Below, one piece after another: positions 17,825 to 27,610 of a DNA stretch of 57,013 bases (the first letter of the stretch is position 1; every line of letters begins with the position of its first letter). This DNA comes from an uncultured Dokdonia sp. GTDB lineage: Bacteria; Bacteroidota; Bacteroidia; Flavobacteriales; Flavobacteriaceae. The position numbers and the translations under genes are program-made. The notes beneath the pieces were generated by a model, which did no database searches, was not told where the DNA came from, and saw only the letters and a program-made list of their open reading frames with translations. The stretch spans positions 1-57,013 of the forward strand of contig CAJXSW010000005.1 of assembly GCA_913060645.1 (NCBI GenBank), given 5' to 3'.

Positions 17825-20800
17825 ATGGGGAAATTATACCTTTTTCTTACTTTATTGTTATGCTCTACATTCACGGCCTTTAGTCAGTGTGCCGAGGTAG
17901 AGACATATACTGTATGTGATATGACCGTCGTAGATGGTAACGGTGACTCAATTCCAGATGGAATCATAAATCTTTATGAGGAGTTTTCTGCAATTACCGG
18001 AACAACAATCACTCCTGCCGATGGGATGTGGTTTGATCCTAACTTTAACTTTGCACTTGATGTTGTAACTGGAGATTTATTTTTATGGGATCTTGATAAC
18101 TCATCAGAAAACATTACAGACTACCAGTTTGAGTTTCTTAATGGAGCTACAGGTTGTCCAGATGATGTGCAGTTTTTATTCAATGTAGTTTTAGGGCCTT
18201 ATTCTGGAACCGCAGCAAGTACTACTGCAGGGGGTATAAATCTTCAAGTATGTCAAGGAGCTCCACCTTTTGAGTGTGACAGTACTACAAATATTGATTT
18301 ATTTCAAACAATGTTGTCTAATCCAAGTCCGCATGGAAATGGAGAGTGGTTTTATGTAGGTTCAAGTCCTAATTATGTAGGGATTTCTGGAAATAGATTT
18401 CTTAATGTTAACATACCATATCAAGCTGGGCCACCACTTGTAGATGAAGAAACTTTTGAATTAGAGTATCGTGTTCCTGGAATTACTCCTTGCTCAACTG
18501 AAGAAATTACATCTGTACTAGTATCAGTTACTAAAGAACCATTTGCAGGATTTGCAAATTCTTTCGTGATTTGTGAGACAGAGTTGTTGGCAGGGAATTT
18601 TGATATGGATATTAATTTACGTGATGACGAATATCTAGTAAATGAAAACATTGAAGGGATTTGGTTAACAGAGCCTACGGGTCAAATATCTGGACCAGGT
18701 GATTCTATTATCAATCTTAGAGAAATCTATGATGATCTTGTGGCCACCACTCCGGAGTTTGGATGTATAACTTATGACTTTACTTATTTTGTAGAAAGTA
18801 GATCATCAATTTGTTCTGACCAACAAAGTACAATCAGATTTACATTTTATGAATATATACGACCTTTTGAACAAAATGATATTCCAGAATTATGTGTAGG
18901 AGATGAAACTCTGACTACGTTAAATTTATACGATTATATAGACTTTGCGCAAGAAGGAGCTACATTATTTGATTACCCAAACAATAGTTGTACAAATTGG
19001 AGGTTGGTCTCTGGGCCTTCTAACCTTGGACTTGTATCTAATTTAGATGAAATATGTTCGCTTGTAGGAGATGTTGATTATACGAGTGCCGGTACAATTG
19101 ATGTATCAACACTTACAGACAATACTTCTGCAGGAACCTATGTGTTTGAATTCATTGTAAATGAAAGTTACCATTGTGGTCCAGGTATCACGCAAACATA
19201 TATAGGTCCAGATGGCTGCGAAGTAGTCGTGTCTGGAGATCAGCCGTGTGAATCTCAATCTACACTAGTTACCTTAATAGTTAACCCAGCAAACTACGCA
19301 GGAGAAGACACTGCAGATCTTGAGATTTGTGAAACAGAGAGTCCTCTAGTACTTACGGACTTATTAGAAGTAAATACTGATGAAGCTCCTATTTATGTAG
19401 GTTCAAACGGAGTATGGACTAATACTGCAAATGGAGACGTAGTTGATAATAACTTTGAAATACCTACTATTACAGACTCTCAATTATTCAACTTTGAATA
19501 TAATACGGTAACAGAAAACGGATGTGAAGACAGTGCTACACTAAGCTTTACTGTATATGAGCAATACGATCCAGGAGAAAGTGGACCACTTGCAGTTTGT
19601 AGTGATGCAGCTGAGGTTGATCTCTTTACTCTCTTAGGGGGAACTCCAGATACGAACGGTACTTGGTCTGGCCCTGATGGTTTTACAACCACAGATAACG
19701 TTGCTCTATTTACACCTGGAACAAGTGTTGAGGGTGCATATATTTATACTGTACCAGCAAATGGAACGTGTCTAGAAGCATCTGCAACGGTAGATGTGAC
19801 TTTAGGAGATGCAATATATGCAGGGGAAGATACTACGGGTGTTGAGTTATGTAATACAACGACAACTGTAGATTTAATTACACTTCTAGAAGATAACGGC
19901 ACAGACACTATAGATACTAATGGTGATTGGACTGATAGCTCTGGAGCAGTTATAGTAAATCCATTTACAATACCATCGATTACAGATTCTCAAACTTTTG
20001 AGTTTATTTATACTACTGGAGGTGGTGGTTGTGAAGATACAGCGACTTTATCTTTTACAGTTTTTGAGCAAGGTGATGCTGGTATAGATGCAGCTTATGA
20101 AACTTGTGAAGATGGAACCACTATAAATCTCTTTACATTATTAGGAGGTACACCAGATATAAATGGAACTTGGTCTGGCCCTAATGGATATACCACTACG
20201 GATAATGAAGCTAACTTTGACCCATCTGTAAATGCAGAAGGCGCTTATGTTTACACTATAGCCGCAAATGGTGCTTGTGAAGCGGTAACTGCTATGGTGA
20301 CGGTTTCATTCTTTGCAACAAATTATGCTGGAGAAGATACAACGGGAGTGGAGCTTTGTGATGATAGTTTTACAAATCCTATTGATCTAATTTCATTACT
20401 AGAAACTAACGGTACAGATGCAGTTTACGTTGGAACACAAGGAGTTTGGACAGATACTGTCACTGGCGATGTAGTTAGTAATCCATTTACTGTCCCTGCG
20501 GTAGATGGGCAGCAAGTATTTAATTATACGTATACAACAACGACAGATGATGGTTGTGGAGATGCAGCAACATTATCGTTTATTGTTTTTGAAAGTAGTA
20601 ATGCAGGAACTGGAGGCACTTTTCAGGCTTGTGAGGATGGCGCTATTGTAGATTTATTTACAATTTTAGGAGGAAGTCCTGATAGTAATGGTAGTTGGTC
20701 TGGTCCAGAAGGATATGCTACAGCAGATAATGATGGTTCTATTGACCCTATGACTGCAGTGAGCGGTGACTACGTGTATACCATTGCAGCAAACGGAGCA

Positions 20801-21628
20801 TGTGATGCGGTGAGTGCAACGATATCAGTAAGTATTGTGCCTATCTCAAATGCAGGAAACGATATAGATACTTTTGTTTGTGCAGGAGATTACACAACTT
20901 CTTTATTTGGATTATTATCTAACGATGCTCAACTTACAGGAGAGTTTATAAATATCGATACATCAGAAACGGTAGTAGATGGATTAATCGATGTGGGAGC
21001 ATTAGGTGAAGGCACTTTCTCATATCTATACATAGTTTTTACAGATGCATGTGGTCAGGATGATGCAACTATTACATTTACTATTACACCGGTCATGGCA
21101 CCTACAGTTGTATTAAATGAACCTTTTATCTGTATTAATGATGGAGTTACCTTAGGGAATCTTGTTGTTAGTGTAGAAGACTTTGTTTGGTACGCTTCCG
21201 CGGAAGGTGGAGATCCTTTACCATTATCTACTTTATTAGTAGATGCGACGACTTACTATGTGAGTGCGGTAGATGACAACGGATGTGAATCACCTAGAGT
21301 ACCATATCTAGCAGATGTATTACCACTAAGCGATGGAAGATGTCAGATTCAAATCTCTGATGGAGTGTCAGACAATGATGATGGTCAGAATGACTTCTTA
21401 GAATTGGGAACTTTACCAAATATCTTCCCGAATTTTGATATTCAAATTTTCAATAGATACGGAACTATCGTTTACAGAGGAAATAGAAATACTCCACTTT
21501 TTGATGGAAGTTCTAATACAGGATCTGGATTAGGTGATCAACTACCTACAGGTGTATATTTTTACATCTTCTATCCTAATGATTCAAACTCAGAACCGAT
21601 AGACGGATCATTTTACTTAAGTAGATAA
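17825..21628 (+). CDS. Large T9SS-secreted adhesin-like protein, type B C-terminal domain
   Basis: A 1267-residue secreted protein with a signal peptide (MGKLYLFLTLLLCSTFTAFSQ). The long acidic extracellular region contains three alternating pairs of modules from about 491 to 1005. The last roughly 90 residues form the gliding-motility-associated (CHU_C) type B sorting domain: ISDGVSDNDDGQNDFLELG, IQIFNRYGTIVY, PTGVYFYIFY and the end GSFYLSR. Type B cargo leaves the cell by the type IX secretion system and stays on the surface, as SprB does. The PorP/SprF and OmpA genes right downstream are the usual partners. Probable role: surface adhesion or gliding; the ligand is unknown. Confidence 0.92.
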   Translation: MGKLYLFLTLLLCSTFTAFSQCAEVETYTVCDMTVVDGNGDSIPDGIINLYEEFSAITGTTITPADGMWFDPNFNFALDVVTGDLFLWDLDNSSENITDYQFEFLNGATGCPDDVQFLFNVVLGPYSGTAASTTAGGINLQVCQGAPPFECDSTTNIDLFQTMLSNPSPHGNGEWFYVGSSPNYVGISGNRFLNVNIPYQAGPPLVDEETFELEYRVPGITPCSTEEITSVLVSVTKEPFAGFANSFVICETELLAGNFDMDINLRDDEYLVNENIEGIWLTEPTGQISGPGDSIINLREIYDDLVATTPEFGCITYDFTYFVESRSSICSDQQSTIRFTFYEYIRPFEQNDIPELCVGDETLTTLNLYDYIDFAQEGATLFDYPNNSCTNWRLVSGPSNLGLVSNLDEICSLVGDVDYTSAGTIDVSTLTDNTSAGTYVFEFIVNESYHCGPGITQTYIGPDGCEVVVSGDQPCESQSTLVTLIVNPANYAGEDTADLEICETESPLVLTDLLEVNTDEAPIYVGSNGVWTNTANGDVVDNNFEIPTITDSQLFNFEYNTVTENGCEDSATLSFTVYEQYDPGESGPLAVCSDAAEVDLFTLLGGTPDTNGTWSGPDGFTTTDNVALFTPGTSVEGAYIYTVPANGTCLEASATVDVTLGDAIYAGEDTTGVELCNTTTTVDLITLLEDNGTDTIDTNGDWTDSSGAVIVNPFTIPSITDSQTFEFIYTTGGGGCEDTATLSFTVFEQGDAGIDAAYETCEDGTTINLFTLLGGTPDINGTWSGPNGYTTTDNEANFDPSVNAEGAYVYTIAANGACEAVTAMVTVSFFATNYAGEDTTGVELCDDSFTNPIDLISLLETNGTDAVYVGTQGVWTDTVTGDVVSNPFTVPAVDGQQVFNYTYTTTTDDGCGDAATLSFIVFESSNAGTGGTFQACEDGAIVDLFTILGGSPDSNGSWSGPEGYATADNDGSIDPMTAVSGDYVYTIAANGACDAVSATISVSIVPISNAGNDIDTFVCAGDYTTSLFGLLSNDAQLTGEFINIDTSETVVDGLIDVGALGEGTFSYLYIVFTDACGQDDATITFTITPVMAPTVVLNEPFICINDGVTLGNLVVSVEDFVWYASAEGGDPLPLSTLLVDATTYYVSAVDDNGCESPRVPYLADVLPLSDGRCQIQISDGVSDNDDGQNDFLELGTLPNIFPNFDIQIFNRYGTIVYRGNRNTPLFDGSSNTGSGLGDQLPTGVYFYIFYPNDSNSEPIDGSFYLSR
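19295..20845 (+). repeat. Three tandem B-A module pairs in the adhesin
   Basis: Period about 170 residues. Module B starts YAGEDT and ends ATLSFxVxE (starting near 19295, 19816 and 20322). Module A starts with C-x-D and contains LFTLLGGTPDxNGTWSGPxG and GAYVYTIAANGxC (near 19598, 20103 and 20628). A further partial B-like start (NAGNDIDTFVC) follows the last pair. Confidence 0.9.
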
Positions 21629-21643
21629 AAAAACAACCTCAAG

Positions 21644-22564
21644 ATGAAATTTAAAATATTCATACTAGCGGCATTTTGTAGTTTATCTACGTTTGCTCAA
21701 CAAGAACCACAGTACACGCAGTACATGTACAATCAAGGTGTGGTAAATCCAGCCTATATGATTAATGAACCAGGACTTATAAGAGTAGGTAGTTTGTACC
21801 GCTCTCAATGGGTAGGTCTAGATGGTGCGCCAAAAACAGCAAATGTTTTTGCAAATATTCCTCTTAACGAGCGAGTAGAAATAGGCGTAAACTATGTAAA
21901 TGATCAAATAGGAGACGTACTCACTACAAATAATTTTAATGTAAATTTTGCTTACAGAATTAATGTAGCAGAAAGTACAAACCTATCTTTTGGACTAAAG
22001 TTAGGGGTAGATAATCAAAGTCTTGATTTTACAGATCAAAATGTAGGAGGAGATTTAGCTTTTCAAAATGGGGAAACTACCTCACTAGATGTTGGAGTTG
22101 GTGCTTTCTTATTTAAAGATAATTACTACGTTGGATTGAGTTCGCCAAGCGTGATACCGTACAAAATTGAAAATAATTTTGGCAATGGTGATTCCTCTAT
22201 TCTATATAAGAAAGATCCTACTGCATATTTAATGGCAGGTTATGTGTATGATGTGAGTGATGTGCTTAAAATAAAGCCTTCTGCTGTAGCAAAGTGGATA
22301 AGCGGAGCTCCATTAACCTACGACCTTTCATTAAACGCCCTGTATGACGAGAAATTTGAACTCGGGGTTTCATACAGACATCAAGATGCTATTGCAGCAC
22401 TAGCAGGATTTAATATTACAAATGATTTAAAAATAGGATACAGTTATGACTTTAATGTGAGCGACCTTAATCGCTTTAATAATGGAAGTCACGAGGTAGT
22501 ACTATTATACACATTTGACTTGCTAGGCTTACAAAAACGTTACATCTCACCAAGATTTTACTAA
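21644..22564 (+). CDS. PorP/SprF family outer-membrane protein
   Basis: A 306-residue protein with a signal peptide (MKFKIFILAAFCSLSTFAQ), then the family opening QQEPQYTQYMYNQGVVNPAY and alternating amphipathic strands that form an outer-membrane barrel, finishing in an aromatic-rich strand. SprF-type proteins are needed for secretion or surface attachment of type B T9SS adhesins such as SprB. It begins 15 bases after the adhesin and one base before the OmpA gene, so the three form one operon and this one probably serves the adhesin upstream. Confidence 0.93.
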   Translation: MKFKIFILAAFCSLSTFAQQEPQYTQYMYNQGVVNPAYMINEPGLIRVGSLYRSQWVGLDGAPKTANVFANIPLNERVEIGVNYVNDQIGDVLTTNNFNVNFAYRINVAESTNLSFGLKLGVDNQSLDFTDQNVGGDLAFQNGETTSLDVGVGAFLFKDNYYVGLSSPSVIPYKIENNFGNGDSSILYKKDPTAYLMAGYVYDVSDVLKIKPSAVAKWISGAPLTYDLSLNALYDEKFELGVSYRHQDAIAALAGFNITNDLKIGYSYDFNVSDLNRFNNGSHEVVLLYTFDLLGLQKRYISPRFY

Positions 22565-22565
22565 G

Positions 22566-24590
22566 ATGAAAAATATATACACATTACTTATTTTACTCTG
22601 TGTAAGTGCAAGTGCATTTGGGCAAGTACAAAAGGGAGATCGTTTTTTTAATAAAGGAGACTACGCGGGTGCTGCAAAGTATTATGAAGTGGCTTTAAGA
22701 AAAGATAACTATAAAGAAATATTAGGAAAGGTTATTGACGCTTATTACCTAGATCAAGATTATAGAAATGCATCTATATATCTTAATCAACTAGTGGGAC
22801 AGCGATTTAATGATGCAGATAGAACGTATGATAATGAGTTTAACTTTAAAATGTTTCATGTTCTTAATGCTACCGTAAGTTCAGATAAGGTGGTAGATTA
22901 CCTTGATCTTTATTATAAAAATAGAGGCGAAGACTTTGATAAAGTAGCGGCTCTTGATCTTATAAAGGAATTAAGAAAGAGAAACCCAAAATTTGACGCA
23001 ACCAAGAGTAATATAAGCTCAGAAGCAGACGATTTTGGACCTGTAAGAGTAGGAGATAGTGTTTTCTTTACATCAGATAGATTAAATGACGATGTACTTA
23101 GAACCTTATTTGCAAAGCGTTTTAAGACAACGCAAAGACCATTCTTAGATATTTATGGAGTAAGAGTAAATGATAAGAATGAACTCGCTGGTGAAGCAGT
23201 TAGGCTTGAGCAAGGTGTAAACTCACCATTGCATGATGGTAACTTATGTTTTAATACAGCAGGAGATGAGATGTACCTATCTCGTAGTGCTTATGAAAAC
23301 GGTGATAGCGGGAAGATCTTTGATGAGGAAGGGACTAATAGAGTTCATCTTTATAAAAGTGTTCGCATAGATGGAATATGGAGAGAAGCAGAGCGTCTGT
23401 CATTTGTAAATGAGAATTACTCTTACATGCATCCTACACTTACTAGAGATGGAAAACGCTTGTACTTTGCCTCAGATATGGAAGGTGGCCTTGGCGGGTT
23501 TGATATCTACTATGTAACTGTACAACTAGATGGCACCTATAGTACTCCGGTAAATTTGGGACCTACAATTAATACTATTCATAGGGAGCAGTTCCCGTTT
23601 GTTTCAAACACAGGAGATTTATATTTTGCTACAGATGGACGTTTAGGTTTAGGTCTGCTTGATATTTTTGTAGCACCACTTACAGTAAAAGGATTTACTG
23701 AGCCTATTAATCTAGGAGCACCTATAAATTCTAGATACGACGATTTTAGTTTAAGCTACTATTCTGATAATAACGGATTGTATGCCACTAATCGTAACGG
23801 AACAGATGATGATATTTATAGTTTTGTGCAAACTGGAGAAATCATAACTCGCGAGTTTAAAACTCAGTTTGAGGTACGCGACGCAGATACAGATGAGCTT
23901 ATCTCAGATGCAGCAATACAGATCCTAGGATATCAAGGTAAAGAAGTTTATGCAGACCGTAAAGAAGATGCCGCACCTTTCCAAGTGCCACTTACTGTAG
24001 ATGATTATACGTTTATAGCTTCTGGAGATAATCATGAAGAAGGACGTATGGATATTCAAATACGAGGCATACAGACAGCACCTTATGTAATTAAAGTAAA
24101 GAGGATATTTACAGATAGCGAGCTCGCTCTTATGAAAGAAAAGAATCTTTCTAAAGACCTTAAAGAGAAAGATCCAAGTCGTTTTGAGTTGCTTACAGAT
24201 GTGAATGCACCACAAGTAGTAGAGAAGGAAGGCAAGCTATATATGGATGTCGCTCCTATTTATTTTGATTTTGATTTATATGTAGTACGTGAAGACTCAA
24301 GAGCTGTACTTGATAGACTGGCAGCTAAGCTTGTCAAATACGAGCGTATTAAAATAAAAGTAAGTTCTCACACAGATAGTCGTGGTCCAGCAGCATATAA
24401 TATGCCGCTATCAGAAAAAAGAGCAAAAAGTACCTTTGACTATCTAGTTAGTAAAGGAATTGATGCTTCTAGAATACAATACCAAGGATATGGCGATACA
24501 CAGCCCGTGATTAACTGTCCTGTAGGTAAATGTACAGAAGATGATCATCAGCTTAACAGGCGTAGTGAATTTGAAATCACTGGTTATTAA
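22566..24590 (+). CDS. OmpA-family protein with TPR-like and PD40 repeats
   Basis: A 674-residue envelope protein with a signal peptide (ending SAFGQ). Regions in order: a TPR-like helical part (about 20-140, FNKGDYAGAAKYYEVALRK), PD40/WD40-like beta-propeller repeats (about 150-430, including LYFASDMEGGLGGFDIYYV), a carboxypeptidase-regulatory-like beta-sandwich (about 440-510) and a C-terminal OmpA peptidoglycan-binding domain (YFDFDLYVVR, SHTDSRGPAAYNMPLSEKRA, NRRSEFEI). This architecture resembles the PorE-type T9SS protein and the OmpA partners of adhesin operons. It likely anchors the adhesin/SprF assembly to the cell wall. A hairpin terminator follows. Confidence 0.9.
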   Translation: MKNIYTLLILLCVSASAFGQVQKGDRFFNKGDYAGAAKYYEVALRKDNYKEILGKVIDAYYLDQDYRNASIYLNQLVGQRFNDADRTYDNEFNFKMFHVLNATVSSDKVVDYLDLYYKNRGEDFDKVAALDLIKELRKRNPKFDATKSNISSEADDFGPVRVGDSVFFTSDRLNDDVLRTLFAKRFKTTQRPFLDIYGVRVNDKNELAGEAVRLEQGVNSPLHDGNLCFNTAGDEMYLSRSAYENGDSGKIFDEEGTNRVHLYKSVRIDGIWREAERLSFVNENYSYMHPTLTRDGKRLYFASDMEGGLGGFDIYYVTVQLDGTYSTPVNLGPTINTIHREQFPFVSNTGDLYFATDGRLGLGLLDIFVAPLTVKGFTEPINLGAPINSRYDDFSLSYYSDNNGLYATNRNGTDDDIYSFVQTGEIITREFKTQFEVRDADTDELISDAAIQILGYQGKEVYADRKEDAAPFQVPLTVDDYTFIASGDNHEEGRMDIQIRGIQTAPYVIKVKRIFTDSELALMKEKNLSKDLKEKDPSRFELLTDVNAPQVVEKEGKLYMDVAPIYFDFDLYVVREDSRAVLDRLAAKLVKYERIKIKVSSHTDSRGPAAYNMPLSEKRAKSTFDYLVSKGIDASRIQYQGYGDTQPVINCPVGKCTEDDHQLNRRSEFEITGY

Positions 24591-24610
24591 TAAGCATTTC
24601 ATTAAATAAC

Positions 24611-24646
24611 AAAATCGGCAATTCAATAGAGTTGCCGATTTTTTTT
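24611..24646. terminator. Terminator of the adhesin operon
   Basis: AAAATCGGCAA pairs with TTGCCGATTTT, followed by a T run. It lies between convergent genes, with a palindrome copy five bases further on. Confidence 0.88.
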
Positions 24647-24650
24647 GTTT

Positions 24651-24670
24651 TACGCTTTCGCGAAAGCGTA
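24651..24670. repeat. Dispersed palindrome, next to a terminator
   Basis: Perfect 20-bp TACGCTTTCGCGAAAGCGTA between convergent genes, directly after a conventional terminator. Confidence 0.92.
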
Positions 24671-24685
24671 ACCTATACCATTAAT

Positions 24686-25345
24686 TTACTCTTCCAGTGC
24701 AGTTAATATCTTTGGAAAGAATGCTGTGTGAACCTCATGAATACCAGGAAACACAACGACTTCTAGACGATTGCCAAAAAGGGCAGAACCGTTGAGATGC
24801 TGTTCTGTAACACGAGCTTCTGTGATATATTCGTCTTTATCTCCATAAATATATGTGACTGGAGTGGTGGTAGAAAGATGCTCAAAATCCGTCGGATTTA
24901 ACTCAGCTGGTATTGCGCCAGAATGTAACAGAAGATAACAGCAATCTATTTTTCTAGAAGCAATCCATCTGGTGACGATAGATACACCTTGAGAATACCC
25001 CATCATGATCACGTTTACAGCACTTTTATCGATAGATGCTAGTTCTGTAGTCCATAGCTCATCAAGGTAATTAAAAACATTGTCCTTCTCTGTTTCTGTA
25101 TTTTCTTTAGTGAGCCAGCTAGCGCCTACATATTTAAAACGCTTGTCTTGGTAATATTTACTAGGTGCCTGTGGGGCTATGATGTAATTCTCTTCTGGTG
25201 GAAGCTCCTTGAAGTAATTGATAAAATACCTTGACAAGTAGCCCATGCCGTGAAAAACGAACCAAATATTCTTAGTTTTGTCTGATAGCTCGTTAAGGGT
25301 GGAGTACGTATTAGTATGTGTGTAGGGTATATTTTTTTCTATCAT
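24686..25345 (-). CDS. Alpha/beta hydrolase, carboxylesterase-like
   Basis: A 219-residue soluble hydrolase. The oxyanion region is VFHGMGY at 30-36 and the nucleophile elbow GYSQG carries Ser118. Asp and His for the triad are offered by YGDKDEY and GIHEVH near the end. The layout fits the phospholipase/carboxylesterase (YpfH-like) group. No signal peptide. The substrate is unknown. It is on the minus strand, separated from the upstream GNAT-like gene by a terminator hairpin, so it is probably transcribed alone. Confidence 0.82.
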   Translation of the reverse strand: MIEKNIPYTHTNTYSTLNELSDKTKNIWFVFHGMGYLSRYFINYFKELPPEENYIIAPQAPSKYYQDKRFKYVGASWLTKENTETEKDNVFNYLDELWTTELASIDKSAVNVIMMGYSQGVSIVTRWIASRKIDCCYLLLHSGAIPAELNPTDFEHLSTTTPVTYIYGDKDEYITEARVTEQHLNGSALFGNRLEVVVFPGIHEVHTAFFPKILTALEE

Positions 25346-25402
25346 GAATAGTGAAAAATTTTATAGGATATATGTTTCAAGGTAATCTCGCAATATTGCA
25401 TA

Positions 25403-25431
25403 AAAAAAACCACTCATGGAGTGGTTTTTAA
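25403..25431 (-). terminator. Terminator of the GNAT-like gene
   Basis: AAAAACCACTC and GAGTGGTTTTT form an 11-bp stem around ATG. On the minus strand a T run follows. Confidence 0.85.
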
Positions 25432-25446
25432 ATAGAATAGGATCAC

Positions 25447-25746
25447 CTATATGTTAATTCCTACAGGTAGTAATTTTTTGTATTTACGTCTGTTAGAACG
25501 CATGAATTTTGCAATTTCAGGACTCGTAGGTACGAGGCTTATTTCTCTCTCTGCAACTTCATTAAATACTGCTATAATAAATTCATTCATGTGCTCCTCT
25601 GTGCCTTCTGGCATGAAGATTTTTGTCAGGAAGATTTTACGCTCTTGTAACGAGTATTCCATTTTTGCCATTTTCCCTGCAAATGTTGCTTCAAACTGTC
25701 TTTGGAACTCATTATCTGTCAATTCAACTGCTGTCGTCGCTTCCAT
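25447..25746 (-). CDS. Small GNAT-like (YjdJ-type) protein
   Basis: A 99-residue protein with the order of the short YjdJ-type N-acetyltransferases: strands (FEATFAGKMAKMEYSLQERKIFLTKIFMP), the helix that normally carries the acetyl-CoA loop, then a strand (EISLVPTSPEIAKFMRSN, like the family's VVPLCPFVAAYL). The usual glycine-rich G-x-G loop is not there: GTEEHMNEFI stands in its place. It may therefore be a degenerate acetyltransferase that no longer binds acetyl-CoA normally. The fold assignment is from pattern only. Confidence 0.6.
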   Translation of the reverse strand: MEATTAVELTDNEFQRQFEATFAGKMAKMEYSLQERKIFLTKIFMPEGTEEHMNEFIIAVFNEVAEREISLVPTSPEIAKFMRSNRRKYKKLLPVGINI

Positions 25747-25947
25747 AAATTTTGAAAAATATTTAAAGTATTTGTAAAATTATTAACGGGGTTATTAGAA
25801 ATCTCTCCTTAATTTTGACCCCTAAGAGGCAAGAAATAATAAGATAATCAAATCTTAATAATTTCTTTTTGAGAAAGTCTTGCAAATGTATAAAAAATTC
25901 CCGAAATAGAGCGCTTCTCTTATGTTAAACCCTTACTTATAAGTTAG

Positions 25948-26616
25948 ATGACGCACGTGTATTTAATGCCAGGTATGGCGGCCAATCCTTCTATTTTTGA
26001 GAATATAAAGTTACCCGAGGATTCTTATCAAATTCATTTGCTAGAATGGTTCATTCCAGAGGTAAATGAGTCACTACAAGACTATGCCTTGAGAATGACA
26101 ACTCATATTAAGCATGACAATGTCGTATTGCTAGGCGTTAGTTTTGGCGGGATACTCGTACAAGAAATGGTAAAGCATATTAAGGTGGCAAAGCTTATCA
26201 TTGTGAGTAGTGTTAAGACTAAGCATGAGTTACCACGTAGAATGAAGCTTTCGCGAAAGCTAAAGTTATACAACATATTGCCTACGAGATTAGTAGAAGA
26301 TATAGACACACTTACAAAATATGCCTTTGGCGAGACTATAAAAAATAGAGTGGCACTATATAAAAAGTACCTATCTATGAATGATAGAAGGTACTTGAGT
26401 TGGGCAGTAAAAGAAATGGTCTGTTGGGATCAAGAAACTGCGCCGCCAGGAATTATTCACATACACGGAAGTGCAGATAAAGTCTTCCCATTGAAGTATA
26501 TAGATAACTGTATTAATATAGAAGGAGGGACTCACATTATGGTGATAACTCGAGCAAAATGGTTTAATAAAAACTTAATCGAACTGATTGAAAATGATTA
26601 CATTGATTTAAAATAG
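25948..26616 (+). CDS. Alpha/beta hydrolase
   Basis: A 222-residue protein with the N-terminal strand and turn VYLMPGMAANPSIF and the nucleophile elbow GVSFGG (Ser65). The closing HIHGSADKVFP (Asp) and GGTHIMV (His) complete a plausible Ser-Asp-His triad. No signal peptide. Residues 100-105 (KLSRKL) are encoded by an in-gene copy of the palindromic repeat. The stop is five bases before the lytic transglycosylase start, so the two share a transcript. The substrate is unknown. Confidence 0.82.
   Translation: MTHVYLMPGMAANPSIFENIKLPEDSYQIHLLEWFIPEVNESLQDYALRMTTHIKHDNVVLLGVSFGGILVQEMVKHIKVAKLIIVSSVKTKHELPRRMKLSRKLKLYNILPTRLVEDIDTLTKYAFGETIKNRVALYKKYLSMNDRRYLSWAVKEMVCWDQETAPPGIIHIHGSADKVFPLKYIDNCINIEGGTHIMVITRAKWFNKNLIELIENDYIDLK
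26246..26261. repeat. Dispersed palindrome inside the hydrolase gene
   Basis: Perfect 16-bp AGCTTTCGCGAAAGCT, read in frame as Leu-Ser-Arg-Lys. Confidence 0.85.
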
Positions 26617-26621
26617 AAAAG

Positions 26622-27587
26622 ATGATGATAATGATAAAGAAAGTTGTTGCAGGTATTGCAGTAGTAGCTATTGCAGGCCTAGTTATAAACTCTGCACAAG
26701 CACCACAAGAAGAAGTGGTAGAAGAAAAAGGAGAGGTGCAGAATGAAAAAATGACATCAAAGAGGTTGCTTAATGACTATAACGTGTATGCCATCCCAAT
26801 GCCAGATGGATTAAACTTTGCAGGTGAGGCAGTTCCTGTTGAAAATCCGGATATACTGGAACGTATGGATCGTGAGCTCCTTGTAAACACTTACTGGCAG
26901 TCTAATGCGTTGCTTATTTTTAAAAGAGCAAATAAATATTTTCCAACTATCGAAAAGATTCTAGCAGAAGAAGGTGTGCCAGATGATCTTAAATACCTGG
27001 CAGTAATAGAAAGCGGACTGACACAAGCAGTTTCTCCTGCTAGAGCGACTGGTTTCTGGCAAATTCTAAAAGAAACTGGAAGAGAATACGGTCTAGAAGT
27101 AAACGATAATGTAGATGAGAGATATCATGTAGAAAAATCTACACGTGCTGCTTGTAAATATTTAAAGCAGTCTAAGGAGAAATTTGGAAGCTGGACAGCT
27201 GCAGCAGCTGCTTATAATGCCGGTAATTATGGAGTTTCTCGTCGTTTTAAAGAGCAAAATGTACAAGACTATTATGATTTGCTTTTAGGAGAGGAAACTG
27301 GTCGTTACGTATTTAGAATTATTGCTCTTAAGGAGATTTTAAGCAATCCAAAGAAGTATGGTTTTAACTTTAGAGCAGAGGATCTATATGCAGAGGTGCC
27401 TACGTACAAGGTAGAAGTAGACACGGCAGTGACAGATTTTGTAAAATTTGCAGAGCGTTTTGATATTAACTATAAGCTTCTTAAACTTCACAACCCTTGG
27501 TTACGTGAGACTAAACTCAATAATAGTTCAGGAAAGAAATATTATATAGAGATACCAGAAAAAGGTGCTTACACACTAGGTAGATAA
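26622..27587 (+). CDS. Lytic transglycosylase, SLT domain (MltD-like)
   Basis: Cleaves the glycan strand of peptidoglycan with formation of a 1,6-anhydro ring. The 321 residues have an N-terminal signal/anchor helix (about 8-25), a linker, and an SLT domain from about 100 to 230 with catalytic Glu130 in YLAVIESGL, then ATGFWQI, the helical repeats and AAAAYNAGNYGVSR. The C-terminal region lacks an evident LysM repeat with the usual NxG signature, although EIPEKG near the end is compatible with a relic. Start ATG at 26622, with two more Met within five codons. Followed by a strong terminator. Confidence 0.92.
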   Translation: MMIMIKKVVAGIAVVAIAGLVINSAQAPQEEVVEEKGEVQNEKMTSKRLLNDYNVYAIPMPDGLNFAGEAVPVENPDILERMDRELLVNTYWQSNALLIFKRANKYFPTIEKILAEEGVPDDLKYLAVIESGLTQAVSPARATGFWQILKETGREYGLEVNDNVDERYHVEKSTRAACKYLKQSKEKFGSWTAAAAAYNAGNYGVSRRFKEQNVQDYYDLLLGEETGRYVFRIIALKEILSNPKKYGFNFRAEDLYAEVPTYKVEVDTAVTDFVKFAERFDINYKLLKLHNPWLRETKLNNSSGKKYYIEIPEKGAYTLGR

Positions 27588-27610
27588 TACTCATAAATAA
27601 TCAATTAATA

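Noticed and set aside
21191-21207. ACGCTTCCGCGGAAGGT in the adhesin gene as another copy
   Set aside because: The centre is CCGCGG, not TCGCGA, and it lies in conserved coding sequence; too different to count.
17825-21628. The adhesin repeats as a CRISPR or tandem DNA repeat
   Set aside because: Similarity is at protein level with a period of about 170 codons, without identical short repeats and spacers.
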